DNA from: Spirochaetales bacterium | GTDB taxonomy: Bacteria; Spirochaetota; Spirochaetia; DSM-2461 | Reading direction: 5' to 3' | DNA length: 64,000 bases | Assembly (NCBI GenBank): GCA_022360655.1 | Contig: JAKSCK010000060.1 | Span: 1-64,000, forward strand | Part shown: positions 57,014-64,000 of the stretch, piece by piece | How the letters are laid out: the number at the start of each line of letters is the position of its first letter | How positions within the stretch are numbered: position 1 is the stretch's first letter | Notes under the pieces: model-generated | Seen by the model: the letters and a program-made list of their open reading frames with translations, nothing else | What the model was told of the DNA's origin: nothing | The model's database searches: none | Translations under genes and position numbers: made by a program

Positions 57014-58648
57014 ATGGAGACCTACGGATTCTGGGGGCTCATCCCTCCCCTACTCACCATTGCTTTGGCTCTGCTCACCAAAGATGTGGTGATTGCGCTC
57101 TTCCTTGGCATTCTTTCAGGAACCCTCATCATCGCAGGCGGAAATCCCCTGGTGGCTCTGACAGCCCTCAGTGACATGCTGGCCGACTCGTTGAATGATG
57201 GTTGGAACCTCCGGATTTTCCTATTCACGGCTCTCATGGGAGTCTTGGTGGGAATGTTGGCAAAGACTGGTTCAGCGTACGCCTTTGGAAACTGGGCTTC
57301 GAAGAAGATTAAATCAAAGACTGGGGCTCTTTTGTTCACCTGGTTCTTTGGGCTCATCATCTTCATTGACGATTACTTCAACTCTCTGACCATTGGTACG
57401 GTCATGAAACCTCTCACCGACAAAAACAAGGTGTCTCGAGCCAAACTGGCCTACATTTTGGATTCAACCGCTGCTCCTGTGGTGATTATGGCCCCAGTGT
57501 CTACATGGGTTGTGTACGTGATGTCTGTGATTAAGGACTCCGATGGTTTTGACTCCTTGGGACTCAGCGAATTGTCCTACTTCATTCGAGTGATTCCTTT
57601 CAACCTCTACGCCATTTTTGCTGTGGTGATGGTGGCCTTCATTACCCTTTCCAAGAAGGACTTTGGCCCCATGCTGCGTTCAGAAATGCGAGCAGAAAAA
57701 GGCCTAGGGCTCTATGATGAAGAACGCTATGGTGCCGTTGCAGGCAAGGTTGAGGAACGCTTTGAAGAACGTTTCTTAGAAGGTGCTAAGCCCTATGACA
57801 TGCTGGTGCCCATCATTCTTTTGGTGCTGATTTGCTTTGTGATGTTCCCTGTCAACACATGGATGGGAAGAGGGTATGCAGAGGTTCCTGAATCCTTTGC
57901 TGAAGCCATGGCCACCATTTCCGTGCGGGATGCATTTAATGATTCTGATGCTTCCAGAGCCATGATGGATGCCACGGTGATCACTTTGATGATTTCCTAC
58001 ATCTACTTTGTCCTACGCAAGAGGCTCACCATAAAAACAGCTGGTGAGGCCATTGTGGATGGTTTGAAGTCTATGGTGCCGGCCCTCATGATTCTTGTGA
58101 TGGCCTGGGCTCTTGGAAGCCTGATCAAATCCACTCCCGATGAGGGTGGTTTAGGACTCACCACATTCCTCTCTGATCTGATTGTGGGCAGCCGATTCCC
58201 ACTTTGGGCCCTCCCTGTGGTGGTGTTCCTCATCTCTTGTCTGTTGTCATTCTCCACTGGTACAAGTTGGGGAACCTTTGCCATCATGATTCCCCTCACC
58301 ATGCCTATAGCATTGGGTCTGGGAGAAGAAGCTGGCTTAGTTGGCAGTGCCTTGGTGAGTGCCACTTTGGTGCCCATTGGAGCCATCTTAGGTGGTGCCA
58401 TATTTGGTGATCACTCATCACCCATTTCTGATACCACCGTGCTTTCCTCAACGGGTGCAGGTGTCCCCCATCTGGAGCATGTGGCCACTCAGGTTCCCTA
58501 TGCCCTGATGGTGGCTTGCTGCGCTTTGGTGGGACATGTGGCCGCAGGGTTCTCCCGCAATGCCCTTGTGGGACTTTTGGTAACGGCCCTACTCTTTGTT
58601 GGTGCAACACTCACATTGCCTAAACTCTGGGGATCTGAAGAAAACTAA
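57014..58648 (+). CDS. nhaC: Na+/H+ antiporter NhaC family
   Basis: Multi-TM; IDDYFNSLTIGTVMKPLTD, LDSTAAPVVIMAPVSTW, FSTGTSWGTFAIMIPLTMPIA, GDHSSPISDTTVLSS. Confidence 0.92.
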   Translation: METYGFWGLIPPLLTIALALLTKDVVIALFLGILSGTLIIAGGNPLVALTALSDMLADSLNDGWNLRIFLFTALMGVLVGMLAKTGSAYAFGNWASKKIKSKTGALLFTWFFGLIIFIDDYFNSLTIGTVMKPLTDKNKVSRAKLAYILDSTAAPVVIMAPVSTWVVYVMSVIKDSDGFDSLGLSELSYFIRVIPFNLYAIFAVVMVAFITLSKKDFGPMLRSEMRAEKGLGLYDEERYGAVAGKVEERFEERFLEGAKPYDMLVPIILLVLICFVMFPVNTWMGRGYAEVPESFAEAMATISVRDAFNDSDASRAMMDATVITLMISYIYFVLRKRLTIKTAGEAIVDGLKSMVPALMILVMAWALGSLIKSTPDEGGLGLTTFLSDLIVGSRFPLWALPVVVFLISCLLSFSTGTSWGTFAIMIPLTMPIALGLGEEAGLVGSALVSATLVPIGAILGGAIFGDHSSPISDTTVLSSTGAGVPHLEHVATQVPYALMVACCALVGHVAAGFSRNALVGLLVTALLFVGATLTLPKLWGSEEN

Positions 58649-58670
58649 CTTTATTGTTCTCAAAGAAAAA

Positions 58671-58704
58671 ATAGATGCCGGTAGAATGGTCTATCGGCAT
58701 CTAT
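58671..58704 (+). terminator. Terminator after nhaC
   Basis: ATAGATGCCGGTAGA...TCTATCGGCATCTAT hairpin followed by CTTTTAT. Confidence 0.75.
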
Positions 58705-58825
58705 CTTTTATAGCAACTTCCAGAATATCTTCGTTACACCTATTCCTACTGAATTGACGAGAACACTCTCATGCCTCAATGAGGAATGGAAGATCTGATT
58801 ACGGAAAACTTTTGTAGGAACAGAC

Positions 58826-60154
58826 ATGAACATACACGCTCAAAAAAATCCCCCCTCCCTCCTTCCCATTCTTGGTGCATGGGTTCCCCTTGCTCTCATG
58901 TGGATGATGATGGCGGTGGAACAGCCTGGAATCGCTGCTGTAGTGGCCCGAATGAGCCAAGCAAAACTCCAGCTAGCCGCCTTTGGAACCACTTTTTCCA
59001 TAGCCCTCTTTGTTGAAGGTCCCATTGTACAGATGCTGGCCGCAAGCACAGCTGTGGCCAACAACCGAGAGAATTATCAACGTTTAATGGCTCTGATGCA
59101 TCTTTTGGGATTGTCAGCCACGGCCATCCATGGATTTCTTTGTATCCCCAGTATCTACACACCTTTTGCTCAAGAACTCTTAGGACTTCCGATAGCCCTT
59201 CTGGAACCGTCACGAAAGGCATTATTGGCCATGCTCCCCTGGACCATATCCATTGGATACCGGCGTTTGTGGCAGGGATTGCTGATTCGAGGTGGCCAAA
59301 CCAAGGTGATACCCATCACCATGCTGGCACGGCTTTTGGCCACTTTTGCCGTGCTTTTTTGGGGATTTCATGATGGGCGACTGGAAGGCGCCATTCTCGG
59401 AGGCCTTTCCCTTTCAGCCGGAGTGATTGCGGGAGCCCTTACAGCGTATTTCTATGCCAAACCCATCATCCAGTCCCTTCCCAAAGCAAATGAGACAACA
59501 TCACCTCCCATGGCCTGGAGTGCCATGGTGGCGTTCTACATCCCCCTTGCTCTCACCAATTTCCTGAACCTGGGAGTACGACCCATCATGCAGATGGGTT
59601 TGGCTCGAGGTTTTATGCCCATTGAATCCCTGGCTCTCTGGCCTGTTCAAATGGGATACATCTTCCTATTCACGGCCTTTTCTCTGTCCTCACAGGAAGT
59701 GGTGATTGCGAAACTGAATGATGCATCGGACCAGAAAGTTCTGGTCCGATTCAGTTCCTATTTGGCTCTTGGTTTAACATTGCTCTATGGTTTGATTGCC
59801 GCCACTCCGTTGTGGAGACTCTGGTTTGGTCACGTTTCTGGCTTGGATTCCCAATTACTAGAAATGGCCCAAACTCCACTTCTCTTTGCCATCCCATTGA
59901 TTCCGGCTTCGGCATTCATTTCCTTGCTCAGGGGAGCATTAGTTCGACAAAAGAGAACAAAAGACGTCACGTGGGGTGTGGCGGTGAATGTCACTGTCCT
60001 ACTCCTATTGCTCTTTGGTGGTGTCTCAATCATCCAAACTCCAGCTGTGAATACCATGGCCGCCGCTTTCACACTGGCTGCTTTAGCTGAGCTCACCTTT
60101 TTATTTCTTCGCCATCCATTGATGAAAATGCCACATGAGAATGTGAGCAAATAG
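58826..60154 (+). CDS. MATE/ANKH-like multi-TM membrane protein
   Basis: VPLALMWMMMAVEQPGIAAVVARMSQAKLQLAAFGTTFSIALFVEGPIVQMLAASTA; about 12 hydrophobic segments. Confidence 0.7.
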   Translation: MNIHAQKNPPSLLPILGAWVPLALMWMMMAVEQPGIAAVVARMSQAKLQLAAFGTTFSIALFVEGPIVQMLAASTAVANNRENYQRLMALMHLLGLSATAIHGFLCIPSIYTPFAQELLGLPIALLEPSRKALLAMLPWTISIGYRRLWQGLLIRGGQTKVIPITMLARLLATFAVLFWGFHDGRLEGAILGGLSLSAGVIAGALTAYFYAKPIIQSLPKANETTSPPMAWSAMVAFYIPLALTNFLNLGVRPIMQMGLARGFMPIESLALWPVQMGYIFLFTAFSLSSQEVVIAKLNDASDQKVLVRFSSYLALGLTLLYGLIAATPLWRLWFGHVSGLDSQLLEMAQTPLLFAIPLIPASAFISLLRGALVRQKRTKDVTWGVAVNVTVLLLLLFGGVSIIQTPAVNTMAAAFTLAALAELTFLFLRHPLMKMPHENVSK

Positions 60155-60213
60155 ATGGTTTGTCTCTGCGGCATATCATAAGAGGACACAATACCTGAAG
60201 GCGATGATTCCCA

Positions 60214-60245
60214 ACCCCGTTCAAACCAACGGTTCAGAACGGGGT
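60214..60245 (-). repeat. Hairpin, CGACCC family, between two + strand genes
   Basis: ACCCCGTTC(AAACCAACGGTTCA)GAACGGGGT with inner AACC-AAC-GGTT; minus strand reads GAACGACCCC. Confidence 0.7.
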
Positions 60246-60336
60246 CGTTCTCAATCGCCAATGACAAGCCATTCCCTCACAGAATGCAAGCTCAATGAGA
60301 AGGACAATCGAACCACTCTCCGATAGAATGTTGGCA

Positions 60337-62154
60337 ATGACTTGTACGAGCCCCAAAAACGTTCTGAAATCGGTCTTTGGTTTCCCACAGTTTCGTCCTC
60401 ATCAGGAATCCATTATTGAGGCCGCCCTCACAGGGCGGGATGTTTTTGCGGCTCTTCCCACTGGTGGAGGAAAAAGTCTCTGCTACCAATTACCAGCCAA
60501 GATTCGCGGCGGGCTCACTTTGGTGATTAGCCCCTTGATTGCTCTCATGAAAGATCAGGTGGATGCCGCTTTATCCATGGGAGTAGAGGCCGCAGGCCTT
60601 CATGGTGCCATGACGCCCGATGAACGCCATGCTGTTTACCAGGCATTGGAGCAAAAACAGGTTCGTTTGCTCTATATGGCTCCAGAACGACTCATGCTTG
60701 ATGGCACCATTGAACGTCTCAAAGAATGGGGCTGCTCAGCCATTGCAGTGGATGAGGCCCACTGCATCAGCGAATGGGGGCATGAGTTCAGACCAGAATA
60801 CCGCCAACTGTCCCGCATCAAAGAATGGATGCCCAACATCCCTGTCACAGCTTTCACCGCAACGGCCACACAACGTGTCCAAGATGATATTTTAGAGCAA
60901 CTGGGTTTACAGAACCCCATGGTGATTCGTGCAGGTTTTGACCGTCCAGAGATTCATTATCGGATAGAGTCCAAACGCGATCCCCTTCTTCGCATCACAG
61001 AATTTGTCAAAAAACGACCTCACTTTTCTGGCATTATTTATCGTTCTACCCGAGCCGATGTCGAAAAGACCGCCGCATATTTGCAGGACCGTGGGATTTT
61101 CGCCCTTCCCTACCACGCTGGTTTACCTGATGAGGTACGCCAAAAGAATCAAGAGGCATTTAAAACCGATCAAGTCAATGTGATGGTGGCCACAGTGGCC
61201 TTTGGTATGGGAATTGATAAACCCGATATCCGATACGTGGTTCATGGTGATTTACCAAAGAGCCTTGAAGCCTATTATCAAGAAACCGGAAGGGCCGGAA
61301 GAGACGGCGATTCTGCAGAAGCCTTGCTGTTATGGAATGCCGGTGATCTGGCCAAAATTCGATATCATTTTCAACGACTTTCGGATGTCCAAGAACGGGA
61401 ACGTTCCGAACAATCCTTGAGAAGGATGACACAGTTTGCTGGCAGCTTTTGTTGTCGGCGACAAAGTCTGTTGGCACATTTTGATGAAACTCATCCAGGG
61501 GAATGTGGTAACTGTGATGTGTGCCAGGGGGAAGTCGAATCCGTTGATGCCACGGTGGATGCACAAAAATATCTTTCCGCAATCATACGAACCGGAGAAC
61601 GATACGGAGCCCACTACATTGTGGATGTGGTACGGGGAACCAATAGTGAAAATGTTCTTCAACGCGGTCATCAGGAACTTCCCACTTTTGGTGTGGGGGC
61701 CGATTCCTCCCGCCGTTATTGGTTGGCCTTATCCGATGATTTAGAGGCACGAGGTCACCTCTATCGGGATGAAGAACGCTACAAGGCTCTTGTCATTACC
61801 AACTCTGGCAAAGAAATCCTTTTTGGTCAGCAAGAATTTCGCACAATGAAACGTTCCAAAGTGAGTCCAAGCCAGACCAAACGGCTTTCCTTATCCGCCC
61901 AAGAAGAGGATTTGCAACCCGGTGATATGGCCTTATGGGAGGCGCTCAAAAACAAGCGTACTGATTTGGCAAAAGAAGCCGGGAAACCACCCTACATGGT
62001 TTTTCCAGACCGCACTCTCCGTGCTTTTGCCCGATTACGACCCCACACAGCCACAGAGCTTTTATCCTGCCCTGGTGTGGGAGAAAAGAAGTTGGCCACA
62101 TGGGGCACAGAGTTCTTAGCGGTCATTCGAGACTTTGAAGAGGGAACTCCATAG
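60337..62154 (+). CDS. recQ: ATP-dependent DNA helicase RecQ
   Basis: FGFPQFRPHQESIIEAAL, LPTGGGKSLCYQLPA, VDEAHCISEWGHEFRPEY, QETGRAGRDG, CCRRQSLLAHFDE...CGNCDVC zinc site, C-terminal HRDC-like domain. Confidence 0.96.
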   Translation: MTCTSPKNVLKSVFGFPQFRPHQESIIEAALTGRDVFAALPTGGGKSLCYQLPAKIRGGLTLVISPLIALMKDQVDAALSMGVEAAGLHGAMTPDERHAVYQALEQKQVRLLYMAPERLMLDGTIERLKEWGCSAIAVDEAHCISEWGHEFRPEYRQLSRIKEWMPNIPVTAFTATATQRVQDDILEQLGLQNPMVIRAGFDRPEIHYRIESKRDPLLRITEFVKKRPHFSGIIYRSTRADVEKTAAYLQDRGIFALPYHAGLPDEVRQKNQEAFKTDQVNVMVATVAFGMGIDKPDIRYVVHGDLPKSLEAYYQETGRAGRDGDSAEALLLWNAGDLAKIRYHFQRLSDVQERERSEQSLRRMTQFAGSFCCRRQSLLAHFDETHPGECGNCDVCQGEVESVDATVDAQKYLSAIIRTGERYGAHYIVDVVRGTNSENVLQRGHQELPTFGVGADSSRRYWLALSDDLEARGHLYRDEERYKALVITNSGKEILFGQQEFRTMKRSKVSPSQTKRLSLSAQEEDLQPGDMALWEALKNKRTDLAKEAGKPPYMVFPDRTLRAFARLRPHTATELLSCPGVGEKKLATWGTEFLAVIRDFEEGTP

Positions 62155-62896
62155 ATTTGTTCTTTATCCCCCTAGCCATATCCATAAGGAAGGGAAGGAA
62201 AACACCCAAAAAGGTTCAAGAAACTTTTTCACACGAAAGATGTTTGGCAAAAAAATGAAGGGAAATCAGTCTGGTCTTCTCCAATGGTGTTCTGGGTTCC
62301 GCCCCAATGGAAAAACTTCATGAGAATGTGAGGGACTGAGAATAGCATCATCATTGGACCATGATTTGGGTGAGGAATGTGCCGTGATTCTCAACAGATC
62401 CAGGAAGGACTGATGCGATGGCCAGAACTGAGGTGAGAAGGGCATTCGCCTATTTATAGGTCACTTATTTCCTCTTTTCTTGACATTGAATGCACAATCA
62501 CACCAATCATCCTATGTGGTTTTAGGAGTGTTCAATCCTTCTGCGTTATTTTCATGCCTTTTCTAATGGTAATGTTGCACAGTAGACCTTTTGCCCCCTT
62601 CCGATTTACGCAAATAAAGATTGCTCTTCGATTCCCATTTTTTCGATTCCTTAGGAACCAGGTTTTCAACTCATTTGAATCTATTCAGAAATGCAGGATT
62701 TCTTGATATCCTTCACATTAAAAAGTTCCGTGCGATTCCCATCCTTATGGAACCAATCACCTCCACCGTATCAATCCTGAGAGATGGAATAGGAAGTTGG
62801 AGTCATTGAGCCAATTTGTAAAAGAAAGTTCACAGATTCTTCTTTGAACCCAAATGATGACTGGCGCACATATGATTGGAACTGTAATCTTTAGCA

Positions 62897-63874
62897 ATGA
62901 TTGCAATTACCGGATCAACAGGCCATCTAGGCCAAGCGCTTCTTCGCCACTACTCTTCTCAGAATGAAAAGATTCGCGTCATTCTCCGTCCCACCTCCAA
63001 TCATGCCTTAGTGCAAGGGCTCTGTGCCGAAATTGCAGAGGCTGTTCTGGATGATCAAGAGGCTCTGACACAGGCTTTCAAGGGCTGTGATACTGTGATT
63101 CATTCGGCCGCTCTCATTGACATCCGCCGGGGAAAAAAAGAGGGGCTTTGGCAAACCAATGTGGAAGGCACACGTCATGTGATTCAGGCCTGCCGTGATG
63201 CCAAGGTCAAACGTCTGGTGTACATCAGCAGCATTGAAGCCCTCAACATGCGTGCCAATATTCGCCCCATTCAAGAGGATGTGGGCTTTGCTAAGGGCAA
63301 TGCTGTCATGGACTATGGAGAATCAAAAGCGGATGCCACCCGCCTTGCTCTGGAGGCAGCATCACAAGAGAACTTGGATGTGGTGGTGGTCTGTCCCACC
63401 GGAATTGTGGGCCCCTGGGATGCACGGGGAGGCCTCTTCACCACCCTGATTCAAAAATACTTGGCCGGCCAAATTCCTGCAGGAATCAAGGGAGGCTTTG
63501 ATTTTGTGGATGTACGGGATGTGGCTCAAGCCGTGGCCCAAGCCCGTGAGAAGGGAAAATCTGGTGAAGTGTATCTGGCCGCAGGCCACTTTCACTCCAT
63601 GCAAGAGATTTTCTCCATGCTCAGTTCCATTGCCCATCTGAAGGCACCTGGCCCCACTGTTCCTCTTTGGTTGGCCCGCGCTTCAGCTCTTGTCACAGAA
63701 GCCTGGAGTCTGATGACGGGAAAGCCTGCACTCTTCACCAAGGGTTCCATTGATATTCTCCAGGAAAAGGCCCATGTCAGCCATGAGAAGGCCCAAAAAG
63801 CCTGGGGTTACTCTCCCCGGCCCCTCAGAGAAACCCTCGAAGATACCGTGAAATGGATGAAAGGCGATTTGTAG
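62897..63874 (+). CDS. NAD-dependent epimerase/dehydratase (extended SDR)
   Basis: MIAITGSTGHLGQALLRHY, VIHSAALIDIRRGKKEGLWQTNVEGTRHVIQAC, MDYGESKADATRLAL. Confidence 0.92.
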   Translation: MIAITGSTGHLGQALLRHYSSQNEKIRVILRPTSNHALVQGLCAEIAEAVLDDQEALTQAFKGCDTVIHSAALIDIRRGKKEGLWQTNVEGTRHVIQACRDAKVKRLVYISSIEALNMRANIRPIQEDVGFAKGNAVMDYGESKADATRLALEAASQENLDVVVVCPTGIVGPWDARGGLFTTLIQKYLAGQIPAGIKGGFDFVDVRDVAQAVAQAREKGKSGEVYLAAGHFHSMQEIFSMLSSIAHLKAPGPTVPLWLARASALVTEAWSLMTGKPALFTKGSIDILQEKAHVSHEKAQKAWGYSPRPLRETLEDTVKWMKGDL

Positions 63875-63894
63875 AAATCCAAGAATGGAGAACG

Positions 63895-63921
63895 ACCCCT
63901 TTTCTCCAGGAGAAAAGGGGT
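63895..63921 (+). terminator. Perfect 13-bp hairpin downstream of SDR gene (CGACCC family)
   Basis: ACCCCTTTTCTCC-A-GGAGAAAAGGGGT preceded by GAACG. Confidence 0.65.
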
Positions 63922-63925
63922 GTGT

Positions 63926-64000
63926 TTAGGGACGAAAATCTTTGATGAGACGAACAAGCTCCTGAATCCACTGAGTTACATCTGGTGAATCCGGACTTCC
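63926..64000 (-). CDS. C-terminal fragment of an unidentified protein running off the window
   Basis: Minus-strand frame ending ...SPDSPDVTQWIQELVRLIKDFRP*; convergent with the SDR gene. Confidence 0.5.
   Translation of the reverse strand, partial: GSPDSPDVTQWIQELVRLIKDFRP

Noticed and set aside
58305-58610. Antisense ORF over nhaC
   Set aside because: Overlaps conserved NhaC motifs; composition not protein-like.
1-64000. Prophage, IS element, integron or CRISPR array
   Set aside because: No transposase, integrase, phage structural genes or regularly spaced direct repeats seen on either strand.

Overview
This 64-kb bacterial window is densely packed with chromosomal-type genes. I see no rRNA, CRISPR array, integrase or recognisable IS element. 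The che operon layout, many c-di-GMP proteins, sugar ABC loci and poly-G tracts fit a free-living spirochaete, but that is inference.

Main blocks:
- CYTH protein, fructosamine kinase, exonuclease III, and a two-subunit molybdo-hydroxylase.
- tRNA-Leu(GAG), then an operon of DHH phosphoesterase plus two CRP/GGDEF proteins and a small AraC-like HTH protein.
- HD-GYP protein and DbpA-like helicase.
- LacI-regulated sugar ABC/isomerase/ribokinase operon.
- LplABC-like transporter divergent from a membrane AraC sensor.
- Divergent UvrD-like ATPase next to a secreted NUC1 nuclease.
- GAF/PAS/GGDEF/HD-GYP protein.
- Chemotaxis operon (MCP-cheW-STAS-cheA-cheR-cheB-soluble MCP-like-cheY-cheD).
- TolC/MFP/RND efflux operon whose tolC is split at a G9 tract.
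- NhaC, an ANKH/MATE-like protein, RecQ and an SDR protein.

Most interesting signals: the G9 frameshift in tolC; a family of eight perfect hairpins sharing a CGACCC base; a three-way-junction-like RNA candidate plus an SD-abutting hairpin before the ribokinase gene; the odd UvrD-like protein; and the STAS and soluble MCP-like members of the che operon.

All calls come from reading the supplied sequence and translations. No database search was run.
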